Below are positions 34,133 to 44,144 of a stretch of DNA of 64,000 nucleotides, in pieces. Positions within the stretch are counted from its first letter, which is position 1. Each line of letters begins with the position of its first letter. The notes under the pieces are model-generated. The model did no database searches. It saw only the letters and a list, made by a program, of their open reading frames with translations, and was not told where the DNA came from. The position numbers were made by a program, and so were the translations under genes. This stretch comes from an uncultured Candidatus Melainabacteria bacterium (lineage in GTDB: Bacteria > Cyanobacteriota > Vampirovibrionia > Gastranaerophilales > Gastranaerophilaceae). The stretch covers positions 17,225 to 81,224 of the forward strand of contig CAKULF010000007.1 in the NCBI GenBank assembly GCA_934667125.1, in the 5' to 3' direction.

Positions 34133-34489
34133 ATGGATATTTTAGACAGATTGGCAAAATCAAAATTCAGGAGCAGATTCAAGCTCAGAGTAAAAGAGCT
34201 TGAATATATCAAGGACAAAGGACTTGATACTATCTATTCTCATGCCTGTGCTTTTATTCATGACAGAGTAGCTCCCTCTGAACCAATAAACGACGGCAAA
34301 CAAACTCCAATGCACGGACACCCTGTTTTCATTGCTCAACACGCAACCGCCACCTGCTGCCGCGGCTGCATCGAAAAATGGCACAAATTCCCCCAACACA
34401 GAGAGCTCACCCCGCACCGAACAAGAATACCTCGTTTCCGTCATTAAGAATGGATAAACCGTCAAATTAATTCTAACTCCATTTTATAA
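34133..34489 (+). pseudogene. DUF4186 gene with C-terminal frameshifts
   Basis: The first ~90 codons match DUF4186: FRSRFKLRVKEL, DTIYSHACAFIHDRVAP, NDGKQTPMHGHPVF, AQHATATCCRGCIEKWHK. After RELTP the frame becomes nonsense. The expected ending EQEYLVSVIK appears after one extra base, and WINRQI after a second shift. The protein therefore ends prematurely at 34447 in its own frame. The segment is visibly richer in G+C than the flanking genes, suggesting separate origin. DUF4186 has conserved His/Cys residues (HGHPVF, CCRGC) suggesting metal binding; its role is unknown. Confidence 0.75.
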
Positions 34490-34548
34490 CCCTTCAAAAT
34501 ATATCCAAATCCATGTTTGTGATACTCTAAAGAAAAAAGGAATGGTCT

Positions 34549-37107
34549 ATGGAAGATATCAAAGTAATTCGTGAAGAGTTTAAAAAATATTTATATAAAC
34601 AGGTAGCAGATAATAAATTAAGTAAAGTTGATGCAGATACTCAATATTCTGATGCAGATTATATTAGGAAACATGAAGATGATTTACTAATAAGTTATTA
34701 TAGTATATTTATATCTAATGAAAGATTTGAACAGGCTTTGCTAAATTTAAAAAAACATTTTCAAAATCAGGGTAAAAGTGATTCAACATTTTATGCTTAT
34801 AAAAGAGCATTAAATTCATATAAAATGTTTTTTGAAGAATATATAAAAGGTCAATTAAAGGTATATTTAGTCAAGTATTTTACACATAAATCTTCGCCGA
34901 ATTACGATGAACAATACAAATATGATTACTTTGCAAAAAATAGCTATATATTTGATGATTTAAATGATTTATCTGAAAAATTTATTCAATTAGGTTCTCC
35001 AAACTTTGTTCCTTATGTGTGGAAAAGCAGCATGTTTAGGCATTTAGCTCTAAAACATACTTTTAAATTTTCTCAAATTTTAGAAAATCTTTTTAATGAA
35101 ACATTACCTATAAATACTCGTATTGAAGATTTTAGAAAAGATATTAAGGAAATTTTGTTAGAAGATTCTGAATGGAATAACAAAGATATGATTGATCCAT
35201 CAGTAGAATCAGCTTCGTTTTTCTTGTCATTAAAATATCCTAATAAGTATCTGTTATTTACAAGAATAAAACCATATACAAACTTTTCTAAAGATTTTCA
35301 TTTAGGTTTAGAAAAGTTTAATAATGAAGATAGGTATATTGCATGGATTGATTACTGTAAAAATAATCTAATACCACTATTGAATAGCTACTGCAATTCT
35401 AATTGTAATTTACTAGACTGCCAAGATTTTATTTGGTTTGTTTTTAATCAAAATAAAGGAGATAATATGAGCCTTAAAGAAAAATTTATTAAATATGTTT
35501 ATGATGTTGTGTATAAATCTAACCAAAGTTATTTACAATATGGTAAAAAAATAGAAAATTTGGATAATGTGATTTTAAATTTAACAAATAAACAAATTTA
35601 TGAAATACAAAATTCTGAAGAGCTATCTTCGTTGTTATTCCAATTAAAAAAGATAAGCGAATGGCAACATTATAACCATAAAAATGGTAATGGGATTCCT
35701 TATGCAATATTAAATACTCATTACAGAAAATTCATACAAAACAATATTGTAAAAGATAACTCAATGAAACAAGAAGCAAATTTTGCACAAGAAAAAATTT
35801 ATCAACCATTAAATCAAATTTTATACGGACCTCCTGGAACTGGTAAGACATATAGTGTAAGAAAATATATAGCTGATATAGTTAGGCAGAATCCCGGTTT
35901 AAAAGCTGATAATGAAGAACAAAGAATTAATGACGTGGTGAGAGATTTGAGTTGGTATTCTGCTATTGGATTATCGATGTATCAAAATGGGAAACACAAA
36001 AAATACAAAGTTGCAGATTTAATGGAACAAAAAATTATTAAAGTGTTCTCATTAACACGAGAAAATAAGAACATTAGAGCTGCATTATGGGCTCAGATGC
36101 AAATGCATACACCTTCAGATTGTCAAACTGTAAACTATACTAACAGACAGGCACCTTTTATTTTTGAAAAAAACAATAATTCAGAATGGTCATTAACCGA
36201 AGATGGGATAAGATTTATTGAAGAAAATCTAGCTGATCAATTAGAATTTTTAAATGCAAAGAATTCACAACGAAAAATCGAAGATTTTTATAAATTTATT
36301 ACATTCCATCAATCATATTCGTATGAAGAATTTGTTGAAGGTATCAAACCAAAAATTAATAATGATGATGATAATTCAACTATATCTTATGAATATAATC
36401 GTGGGATTTTTAAAGAAATTTGTCAACAAGCAAATTCCGATCCAAGTAACAATTATTTGCTAATAATTGATGAAATCAACAGAGGTAATATTTCTAAAAT
36501 TTTTGGGGAACTTATTACCTTAATAGAACCTGATAAAAGGGTTGTTCCAAATGGAGAAAGAATTTTTGAAAATACAAAAACTAAAAACGAAGAGCTTGTC
36601 GTAACATTGCCATACACAGAATCAAAATTTGGAGTTCCAAGCAATTTATATATTTTAGGCACAATGAACACGTCTGACCGTTCTATTGCATCAATAGATA
36701 TTGCTTTACGTCGTCGTTTTAAGTTTGTTGAAATGATGCCGCAAAAAGAACTTGTTGCAGATTTTGGAATTGGTTTTGCAAATATTTTTGAAAACTTAAA
36801 CACAAAAATTAAAATTCTGTTAGACCGTGACCATCAAATCGGACATAGTTATTTTATCAAAACAAAATATGAAAATGCAGGAATTGACGAACTTAAAGAA
36901 ATTTGGTTTAGTGAAATACTACCATTATTGAATGAATATTTTTATTGCGATTGGGAAAAATTAAAATTAATTATTCCTGGATTTGTCAAAAAACTTGATG
37001 TGCCAGAAACGTTAAAGAATGAATGCGATGATTCTATATATGAATTTAAAACATTTGATGAAATTGCAGATTTTGACAAAGCATTAAATCAAGAAAAATT
37101 TGAATAG
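34549..37107 (+). CDS. mcrB: McrB-like AAA+ GTPase subunit of a type IV restriction system
   Basis: 852 residues. The ~400-residue N-terminal part is unrecognised, mostly helical, and presumably recognises modified DNA. The AAA+ motor begins near 420: Walker A YGPPGTGKT, FHQSYSYEEFVEGIKP (a McrB hallmark), Walker B LLIIDEINRGNISKIFGE near 638, and sensor/arginine-finger segment GTMNTSDRSIASIDIALRRRF. McrB assembles as rings that use GTP to translocate DNA and activate McrC. It is followed after 8 bases by mcrC. The ATG has an AAGGAA site. Length is greater than E. coli McrB (459), owing to the large N-terminal domain. Confidence 0.93.
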   Translation: MEDIKVIREEFKKYLYKQVADNKLSKVDADTQYSDADYIRKHEDDLLISYYSIFISNERFEQALLNLKKHFQNQGKSDSTFYAYKRALNSYKMFFEEYIKGQLKVYLVKYFTHKSSPNYDEQYKYDYFAKNSYIFDDLNDLSEKFIQLGSPNFVPYVWKSSMFRHLALKHTFKFSQILENLFNETLPINTRIEDFRKDIKEILLEDSEWNNKDMIDPSVESASFFLSLKYPNKYLLFTRIKPYTNFSKDFHLGLEKFNNEDRYIAWIDYCKNNLIPLLNSYCNSNCNLLDCQDFIWFVFNQNKGDNMSLKEKFIKYVYDVVYKSNQSYLQYGKKIENLDNVILNLTNKQIYEIQNSEELSSLLFQLKKISEWQHYNHKNGNGIPYAILNTHYRKFIQNNIVKDNSMKQEANFAQEKIYQPLNQILYGPPGTGKTYSVRKYIADIVRQNPGLKADNEEQRINDVVRDLSWYSAIGLSMYQNGKHKKYKVADLMEQKIIKVFSLTRENKNIRAALWAQMQMHTPSDCQTVNYTNRQAPFIFEKNNNSEWSLTEDGIRFIEENLADQLEFLNAKNSQRKIEDFYKFITFHQSYSYEEFVEGIKPKINNDDDNSTISYEYNRGIFKEICQQANSDPSNNYLLIIDEINRGNISKIFGELITLIEPDKRVVPNGERIFENTKTKNEELVVTLPYTESKFGVPSNLYILGTMNTSDRSIASIDIALRRRFKFVEMMPQKELVADFGIGFANIFENLNTKIKILLDRDHQIGHSYFIKTKYENAGIDELKEIWFSEILPLLNEYFYCDWEKLKLIIPGFVKKLDVPETLKNECDDSIYEFKTFDEIADFDKALNQEKFE

Positions 37108-37115
37108 GTAATCAA

Positions 37116-38363
37116 ATGGCAGAACCTATTGTTGTTAAAGAATATTCTAAAAAAATATTGAAAGATTGTGATTTAGAAAAATTGCATAATTACTTAGAAT
37201 GTCAAAAATTAACATCCGTTTTAAAAGTTACACATAATGGCATAGAGACAACTTCTTGGGTTGGAGTTATAAAATACAAAAATACTCATTTTCAGATTTT
37301 TCCTAAATTAATATGCAATAATGAAGACAAAGAAAATATTTTAAAGAATTTGATCTTTATGCTTTCTTATACAAAAAAGTTGGATATAAAAACAAGTAAT
37401 GAAGCAAAATTATCAACTGCCAAAAATCCATTTATTGAGATACTTATAAGGGAATACGCAAAATCGCTTTTTGAATGTTTAAAGCGTTTAACACCGAATA
37501 AATACGTAAGAGAAGAAGATAATCTGAGTTATTTAAAAGGGAAAATAAAATTTACTGAAAATATCCGGCATAACAGTTTAAATCAAGCAAAATTTTATTG
37601 TGAATATGATGAGTTTTCAGAAAATAATATTTTAAATCAGTTATTTTTATTTGTATCTACATGTTTATATAATATTTCGAATGATAGTAACAATAAGAAA
37701 ACTTTAAAATTTATAATGAACTATTATTCAGATATAAAATTAGTTCGTTTCGATAAATTTAATGCAGAAAAAATAAAGTTATCTCGCAATCAGGAGTTAT
37801 TCGAAAAACCTTTCAATTTGGCAAAAATGTTTGTTGAAAAAACAAGTGTAGATTTATCTAAAAATAAGTTTGAAAATATTACTCTAATTTGGGACATGAA
37901 TAAATTATTTGAAGAATTTGTTTTTGAAATAATGAAAAAGAATGAATCGGAGTTGGGATGCAAGTTAACAGCCCAAAGAGGAAGGAAGTTATTAGTTGGA
38001 GATACAAGCAAAAAAAGAAACACCTTTGTAGATATAATAATAGAAAAAATTAATGGCGAAAAAATTGTTTTAGATACCAAATATAAAAAATTTGTATCTT
38101 CTGATGATTTTTCTAATGCTGATGTATTTCAAGTTTCAACGTATTGTTTGCTACATAAAGCAAAACATGCAATTCTTCTATACCCGAAGTGGGATGCTTC
38201 GGCTCAGGAGAATGATTTTCATCTAAATATAGACAATCCTAGCGAAAGTGATATATATCAAATAGATTTTAAAACAATAAATTTACAATATGATTATATT
38301 GGTAAAAAAGAAAATTTAGAAAAAATAAAAGAAGATATAAAAAGGATTTTAAACGTAGCTTAA
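37116..38363 (+). CDS. mcrC: McrC-like nuclease subunit
   Basis: 415 residues. The N-terminal domain (KYKNTHFQIFPKLI, then ENILKNLIFMLSYTKKLDI, then LKGKIKFTENIRHN) docks on McrB. The C-terminal PD-(D/E)xK nuclease has FVDIIIE near 300 and VLDTKYKKF near 317 (Asp, then Asp-x-Lys), with QVSTYCLLHKAKHAILLYP after it. Together with McrB it cleaves DNA carrying modified bases, so it targets modified phage or foreign methylated DNA. The 3' end overlaps the convergent small gene by 4 bases. Confidence 0.92.
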   Translation: MAEPIVVKEYSKKILKDCDLEKLHNYLECQKLTSVLKVTHNGIETTSWVGVIKYKNTHFQIFPKLICNNEDKENILKNLIFMLSYTKKLDIKTSNEAKLSTAKNPFIEILIREYAKSLFECLKRLTPNKYVREEDNLSYLKGKIKFTENIRHNSLNQAKFYCEYDEFSENNILNQLFLFVSTCLYNISNDSNNKKTLKFIMNYYSDIKLVRFDKFNAEKIKLSRNQELFEKPFNLAKMFVEKTSVDLSKNKFENITLIWDMNKLFEEFVFEIMKKNESELGCKLTAQRGRKLLVGDTSKKRNTFVDIIIEKINGEKIVLDTKYKKFVSSDDFSNADVFQVSTYCLLHKAKHAILLYPKWDASAQENDFHLNIDNPSESDIYQIDFKTINLQYDYIGKKENLEKIKEDIKRILNVA

Positions 38364-38593
38364 AGCTTTTCAATATACAAATTAGAATTTCCAAAATGAT
38401 TGAAATTCCACTGAAGTTCAAAATAAAAATTAAATTCCAAAGAATTGTCATCTTTGAACTTCCAAGAGTATTTATTTAATTGTGTTTTGCGGTAACTTTC
38501 AAACGCATCCTGAATTTCTTTTGCAAACTTTATCCTAAATTCTGAATACGGAATGTCCAACGTTTCTTTAGTTAATTTATTTTTCAAAATCAT
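38360..38593 (-). CDS. Small hypothetical island protein
   Basis: 77 residues from the ATG at 38593 (GAGG 8 bases upstream). The sequence ILKNKLTKETLDIPYSEF and the aromatic C-terminus (NSLEFNFYFELQWNF) suggest a small alpha/beta protein. It overlaps the upstream gene's stop by 17 bases, so translation is coupled. Not recognised beyond resembling small accessory genes of conjugative or integrative elements. Confidence 0.55.
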   Translation of the reverse strand: MILKNKLTKETLDIPYSEFRIKFAKEIQDAFESYRKTQLNKYSWKFKDDNSLEFNFYFELQWNFNHFGNSNLYIEKL

Positions 38594-38777
38594 CTTCAAA
38601 TCCTCTGATATTATCTAGTTCTATATTGTAGCGTTTTCCTATTTTATCAACACAGGTGACAAAATCTATTGTTTTATCGGCAAACTTGTTTTGCCAAATG
38701 CAAATCAGCAAACCAATTTCTTGCGTTTTTAAGTTTAAAATCTTTGTTCCGTATAACTTGTAATCTTTTTCAACCAT
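38577..38777 (-). CDS. Small hypothetical island protein
   Basis: 66 residues, an SH3-like or beta-barrel-sized protein (KLYGTKILNLKTQEIGLLI, then CIWQNKFADKTIDFVTCVD). The AAAGGAG site before the ATG is excellent, supporting a real gene. It is first in a two-gene minus-strand operon. Function unknown. Confidence 0.6.
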   Translation of the reverse strand: MVEKDYKLYGTKILNLKTQEIGLLICIWQNKFADKTIDFVTCVDKIGKRYNIELDNIRGFEDDFEK

Positions 38778-38894
38778 AATCTGCTCCTTTCAAGCTACGC
38801 CATTCATCACTCTTTTAGTAAGAAACATCAAGTATATGTACCTGAAATTGTATCATTTTGACATAATAATTTTTAAACAGCTTTTAAACGCCTT

Positions 38895-39128
38895 TTAAAC
38901 GGCATTTAAATCTTCAACTTCTTTTTCGTGGTTTATAAAGAATGCATTCAACACATCCGCATCATTTCGCAGGTGTTTAACAACTGGCGCGAGATTATAA
39001 CATCCTTCTATTTCAGGTTGATTGCTAACAAAATAATCAATAATTACAGCTGTGTTATAAATATTCTCCGACCATTTACTTAATTGATTAAACTCCTTTG
39101 GTGTAATATTCATTCTGACTTTTTCCAT
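38895..39128 (-). CDS. Small helical island protein
   Basis: 77 residues starting MEKVRMNITPKEFNQLSKW, all helical, with LAPVVKHLRNDADVLNAFF in the second half. It has a perfect AAAGGAGG site. No family recognised. It lies between mcrC and the Eco57I-like system on the opposite strand, together with the two genes at 38360-38777. Confidence 0.6.
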   Translation of the reverse strand: MEKVRMNITPKEFNQLSKWSENIYNTAVIIDYFVSNQPEIEGCYNLAPVVKHLRNDADVLNAFFINHEKEVEDLNAV

Positions 39129-39244
39129 ACGACCTCCTTTGTTGTGTCGTATTCATTTCTCATAATTGAAATATATTCAAGTTTTAGGTTAATATTTTTA
39201 CAATAAGATAATAACTCATATTCATGATACTATAACAGTAAGCT

Positions 39245-42200
39245 ATGGATAAAAATATTGCAAAAGAAAAATTAAAAGTTTTAGTCTGTGAGTATGAAGA
39301 ATTTATCAATACTTCTAGATTAGAAGAAATCAGCGAAGAAACCATTAGGGTATGGTTAAATAAATTTTTGGGTATTTTTGGATGGGATGTAAGGCAAACC
39401 AATGAAATTTTGCAAGAGAAAAAATTAGTAGGAGAATGGGCACAACGATTAGAAAAGATTGAATCAGAGCATAACAAACCAGATTATACTTTCGTAAATG
39501 GGAAACAGATAAAAACGTTTCTTGATGCAAAATCATTAAAAGTTGATATATTTAATAATCGAGATGTAGCATTTCAAATAAGATCATATGGATGGTCTGC
39601 AATGGTACCTTGTGCTTTCGTATCGAATTTTTCTCAATTGGTTATTTACGACTGTACATTTACTCCGGATATCAAACAAGATGCTTCATTGGGCACTCGG
39701 AAATTTACTTATAAAGAATATTTGGATAATTTTGACATTATATACGCTCACTTCAGTAAAGAAAATGTATACAAAAATTATCTTGAAATTGAATATACAC
39801 CTGAAAAAGCGGAAGGGGTACAAAGCCTAGATAGCAATTTTACCGAATTCATGTCAAAATTTAGATTTCTTTTAGCGGAACAATTAGTAAAAAGTAATGC
39901 CATTTTTACTGAGAATAAGAACTTTTTAAATTATATTATTCAAATAATTATTGATAGAATAATTTTTATCCGAGTTTGTGAATCTCGTGGATTAGAACAG
40001 ATCTTTATTTTGAAAAACTATCTCTCAGATAAATCTGGTTTTTGGAAAAAATTTAAACATAGTTGCTATTTTGATTTTTATGAACACTATGATGGTGCAA
40101 TGTTTTCATTAGATCACTTATTAGATGATATTGTACTAGAAAATAGTATATTCGAAGAATTTATAAATAAATTATATTATCCTAGTCCGTATAGATTCGA
40201 CGTAATACATCCAGATATTATAGCTAAAATATATGAAGGCTTTTTGTCAAAAGAATTAGGCTTCACTGAGGGAAAAATTCAAGAAAATTTAAAACCAGAT
40301 TATGTAAAAACAAATGGAGTTATCCCAACTCCAAGTTTTTTAGTACAACCTCTTTGCAGAGAGACAATTAATTTAGATCATATTAAAACAATCGATGAAT
40401 TATTAAATATAAAAATATTAGACCCATGCTGTGGTTCAGGCATATTTTTAATTAATTGCTTTGATATTTTGTCAAAAAAAATGGTAGAAATTATCCATAA
40501 CGATTCCAGTATCGTAAATAAAGAATTATATATAAAAATCGATAATTCATATCATTTGACAATAAAAGCTAAACAAATGCTTTTTATACGATGCATTCAC
40601 GGTGTTGACTATGATGCCATGGCTGTAGAAGTAACAAAAATGTCATTAGCATTAAAATTAATCGATATTGACAATACTAACTCATTAACTGAAGTAGGTG
40701 CATTTGGAAAACAAATATTAAAAGATATCCACAAAAACATATTGTTAGGAAATACTCTTGTTGATATAGATATTGAACTTCCAGTTGAAGTAATTGATGA
40801 AATTCGTCCATTTGACATAAAACACAGATTTAAAGAAGTTTTTGAACATAACAATGGTTTTACATACATTATAGGTAATCCTCCGTATGTTGAGACGAAG
40901 CACTATAAAAATAATTACTCGGATATGCATAAATATATAAAAGATCATTATAATAGTTATTCTGGCAAAGCAGATTTGGCAGTCATATTTATTGAAAGAT
41001 GTAAATCTTTACTTTCAGAGAATGGGTGTCTTAGTTTTATTGTTCAAAAACGTTGGTTTAAAACAGATTATGGAACAAATATTCGTAATGAAATTTACGA
41101 TAAGGTTACTAAAATTATAGATTTTGAAGCCACCGATTTATTTGAAAATCGCATAACATATGTTGCAATTATTGTACTTGGATCAAATGTATCAAATAAA
41201 TTAAACTATAATTTAATCAAAGGTGATAAAAATCAAGCCAAATCCTATTTAGAAAATTATTACAATAAAAATATGCAATATGATTCAATCAATAATTCTG
41301 AATTTAAGGATAAAACTTGGTCGTTTGCTAAAAAGGAATTAATAGAAATTTTAAATAATGCAAGAGTCAGATGTGGTACCATAGAAACCGCAAAAGGTAT
41401 AAATATATCGGTAGGAATACAGCTTTTATGGAAAAAATTATACCAATTTCAAAATTGTAAGGTTAATGCAAATACAATAACAGGCATTAATGGACTGGGA
41501 GAAACTGTTACATTAGAAAAAGATATCGTTAAACCTTTAATAAAAAATGATAAATTATACTGTTTTAAAGAAATAAACACAACAACATATTGTTTATTCC
41601 CATATAAAAATGGAGTTGATAGAATACCCTTTGATGAAATGCCAAAGTTGGCAAAGAATTATTTAAATAAATGTGAGACTTTAATAAAAGAAAAAGTAGA
41701 ACATAGAGAGGGAATTTATTGGCATACATTTACAAGAGAAAATAACCAAGATTCATATTCAAAAAATAAAATAATTGTTCCAATGACCCACTTGGATACA
41801 ATTGCTACTTTTGTAAATGCAAATTCTGGGTATATGGACAATTCTAATGTAAATTTTATTACATTAGATAATCCAAGTATAGAAGTAGCAAAATCTATCA
41901 CTGCAATATTAAATTCTACCATTTTTTCTGTTTTTGCAAAATTGGAAGCAAATCCACAGTCTGGAGGTTATTATAAATTTAATAAACAATTTTTAAATCC
42001 AGTACCATTACCAATTATAGTTTTAGAACAATCTCCTGAATTAATCAATGTGCTATCTAATATTGTGGATGAAATTACAGATTTACAAATGACATATCTA
42101 AAAAGTATTAGTGCTAAGAAAAATATATATAGACAAATACTAAATAAAAAATGGCAAATTTTAGATAATCTATGCTATAAATTATATGGCTTATCTAAGA

Positions 42201-42277
42201 AAGAAATAGAATTAATCGTAAATGAAGGACGAACAATTGATCGTGTAGATCTACTAGATATACAGGAGGGTGCATGA
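39245..42277 (+). CDS. Eco57I-like type IIG restriction enzyme/methyltransferase
   Basis: 1010 residues. Nuclease part: PDYTF near 79 and FLDAKSLKVD near 95 form a PD-x(n)-DxK active site. Methyltransferase part: motif I DPCCGSGIFLI near 392, GVDYDAMAVEVTKMSLAL, and motif IV GNPPYVETK near 545, the N6-adenine signature. The C-terminal ~350 residues are a TaqI-like target-recognition domain (YMDNSNVNFITL, then GGYYKFNKQFLNPVPLP). One polypeptide thus cuts and methylates. The next gene overlaps by 4 bases and supplies a second methylase, as in the Eco57I system. Recognition sequence unknown. Confidence 0.9.
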   Translation: MDKNIAKEKLKVLVCEYEEFINTSRLEEISEETIRVWLNKFLGIFGWDVRQTNEILQEKKLVGEWAQRLEKIESEHNKPDYTFVNGKQIKTFLDAKSLKVDIFNNRDVAFQIRSYGWSAMVPCAFVSNFSQLVIYDCTFTPDIKQDASLGTRKFTYKEYLDNFDIIYAHFSKENVYKNYLEIEYTPEKAEGVQSLDSNFTEFMSKFRFLLAEQLVKSNAIFTENKNFLNYIIQIIIDRIIFIRVCESRGLEQIFILKNYLSDKSGFWKKFKHSCYFDFYEHYDGAMFSLDHLLDDIVLENSIFEEFINKLYYPSPYRFDVIHPDIIAKIYEGFLSKELGFTEGKIQENLKPDYVKTNGVIPTPSFLVQPLCRETINLDHIKTIDELLNIKILDPCCGSGIFLINCFDILSKKMVEIIHNDSSIVNKELYIKIDNSYHLTIKAKQMLFIRCIHGVDYDAMAVEVTKMSLALKLIDIDNTNSLTEVGAFGKQILKDIHKNILLGNTLVDIDIELPVEVIDEIRPFDIKHRFKEVFEHNNGFTYIIGNPPYVETKHYKNNYSDMHKYIKDHYNSYSGKADLAVIFIERCKSLLSENGCLSFIVQKRWFKTDYGTNIRNEIYDKVTKIIDFEATDLFENRITYVAIIVLGSNVSNKLNYNLIKGDKNQAKSYLENYYNKNMQYDSINNSEFKDKTWSFAKKELIEILNNARVRCGTIETAKGINISVGIQLLWKKLYQFQNCKVNANTITGINGLGETVTLEKDIVKPLIKNDKLYCFKEINTTTYCLFPYKNGVDRIPFDEMPKLAKNYLNKCETLIKEKVEHREGIYWHTFTRENNQDSYSKNKIIVPMTHLDTIATFVNANSGYMDNSNVNFITLDNPSIEVAKSITAILNSTIFSVFAKLEANPQSGGYYKFNKQFLNPVPLPIIVLEQSPELINVLSNIVDEITDLQMTYLKSISAKKNIYRQILNKKWQILDNLCYKLYGLSKKEIELIVNEGRTIDRVDLLDIQEGA

Positions 42278-44085
42278 AGCAGTTCATTAATAAAATTAAA
42301 AAAATAGTAAGTGATGTAGATATCTGCGAACAATGCATTATCAAGTTATTTTTAGATGTAAATAATATAAATTATAATAATTCCAGATTTTTTGTTTCAT
42401 ATTTTTTAAATATTGATAATGCTAAATATGATAAGATAAAATCAGTTTTTGAATCTATGAAAATTAAGCCTTCAATATCAAATTTAATAGAGATATTTGA
42501 ACTACTAATTCCTGATGATGATAAAAAAATTAACGGGATTGTTTATACCCCAGATAGTATAAAACAATGTATTATTCATTATGTTTTAGGCAGCAATCCT
42601 ATTGGTAAAATTTGCGATCCTTCTTGTGGTTGTGGTTCGTTTTTAATATCTTGCGCAATATATTTAAATAAAACTTTTAAACTTTCATACACAGAAATTT
42701 TTGAGAAGTATATATACGGCATGGATATTTCAGGAAAAAGCATAATAAAAGCGCAAATTTTATATAGATTTATTATGCTACTTAATCATGAGAATGATAA
42801 CCAGCTTAAATGCAATTTAAAAGTCTGCGATTCTTTAGATAAAAATAATAAATTTTTGAAAAATATAAAATTTGATTACATTGTAGGAAACCCACCATAT
42901 GTACGTTCAAAAAATATTGATGAATATATGAAAAATAATTTAAAAAATTGGAAATCATCTAGTTCCGGAAATGTAGATCTTTATATTCCATTTTTTGAAC
43001 TTGGTTTAAATTTATTAAAAGATAATGGGATTTTAGGTTATATTACACCGAATACATATCTACAAAGCATAAATGGTCGCTCCTTACGAAATTACCTGCT
43101 TGCTTCAAATTATCATATAAAAGTTCTTGACTATAAAGATAATAAAATATTTAAAAAAGCAACTAACTATACTGCGGTAACTATAATAAGTAAAAAGTCG
43201 TCTCAATTTGAAATATCCTATTTGTCTATAAATGATATTGAAAAAATAGATGATTCAGCAAGTGTAATATATAACAATAATAATTTTAAGTTTAATCAAC
43301 CATGGAAAATGTGTAACAATGATTATCTTTCAATGATAAAAATAATCAATAAAATGGAAAATAAATTGGGTAATTATAAAATTAAAAATGGTTTGGCAAC
43401 CTTAAAAAATGACATTTATTTTTTTACTCCGTGTTCTGAAGACAAAAAATATTATTACAGAATATACAATAATAAACATTATAAAATAGAAAAAGAACTC
43501 TGTATTAATGTTGCAAAGCCAAACATAATAAAAAATGAAATTGATTTAGAACAAAAAATCGAAAAAGCAATTTTTCCATATTTTTATAAGAATCATCAAT
43601 ATCATATTATAGATGAAAAAGTTATTCAAAATAATTACCCCGAAGCATATAAATTTCTAGTTGCTGTAAAAGACATATTACTCCGCAGAGATAAAGGAAA
43701 AGGTAATTATGCTGCGTGGTATGCATATGGAAGAACACAAGGCTTGAATAATCAAGGGAAGAAAATATTACTACCATATATCGCAGATAAACCAACTGCT
43801 ATTCTATCAAAAGATGAAAACATGTTATTTTACTGTGGTTATGCAGTTTTTGCCAATACCGATAAAGAACTATTAATACTAAAAAAAATATTAACATCTG
43901 ATGTATTTTGGAATTATATACAAAATACAAGCAAATCATATTCTAAAGGATATAAGGCTTTAGCAAAGAATTATATAAAAGATTTTGGGATTCCAGAATT
44001 TAATGAAGCAGATAAAAAATTTTTATTAACTACTAGTAATAAAAATAAGATAAATGAATTTTTATACTCTAAATATTCTGCATAA
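42274..44085 (+). CDS. Companion N6-adenine methyltransferase
   Basis: 603 residues. IVYTPDSIKQCIIHYVL is the Eco57I-type N-terminal segment. Motif I DPSCGCGSFLIS lies near 115, GMDISGKSIIKAQIL follows, and motif IV GNPPYVRSK lies near 206. A C-terminal specificity domain ends LAKNYIKDFGIPEF. It lacks the PD-DxK nuclease of the upstream enzyme. It presumably methylates the same site, probably the other strand of an asymmetric target. Start and upstream stop overlap (ATGA). Confidence 0.9.
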   Translation: MKQFINKIKKIVSDVDICEQCIIKLFLDVNNINYNNSRFFVSYFLNIDNAKYDKIKSVFESMKIKPSISNLIEIFELLIPDDDKKINGIVYTPDSIKQCIIHYVLGSNPIGKICDPSCGCGSFLISCAIYLNKTFKLSYTEIFEKYIYGMDISGKSIIKAQILYRFIMLLNHENDNQLKCNLKVCDSLDKNNKFLKNIKFDYIVGNPPYVRSKNIDEYMKNNLKNWKSSSSGNVDLYIPFFELGLNLLKDNGILGYITPNTYLQSINGRSLRNYLLASNYHIKVLDYKDNKIFKKATNYTAVTIISKKSSQFEISYLSINDIEKIDDSASVIYNNNNFKFNQPWKMCNNDYLSMIKIINKMENKLGNYKIKNGLATLKNDIYFFTPCSEDKKYYYRIYNNKHYKIEKELCINVAKPNIIKNEIDLEQKIEKAIFPYFYKNHQYHIIDEKVIQNNYPEAYKFLVAVKDILLRRDKGKGNYAAWYAYGRTQGLNNQGKKILLPYIADKPTAILSKDENMLFYCGYAVFANTDKELLILKKILTSDVFWNYIQNTSKSYSKGYKALAKNYIKDFGIPEFNEADKKFLLTTSNKNKINEFLYSKYSA

Positions 44086-44144
44086 ATAAATCTAAAAATA
44101 TACCTTAAACTTATAATTTATCGAACTAATACTTTTACAAATTA

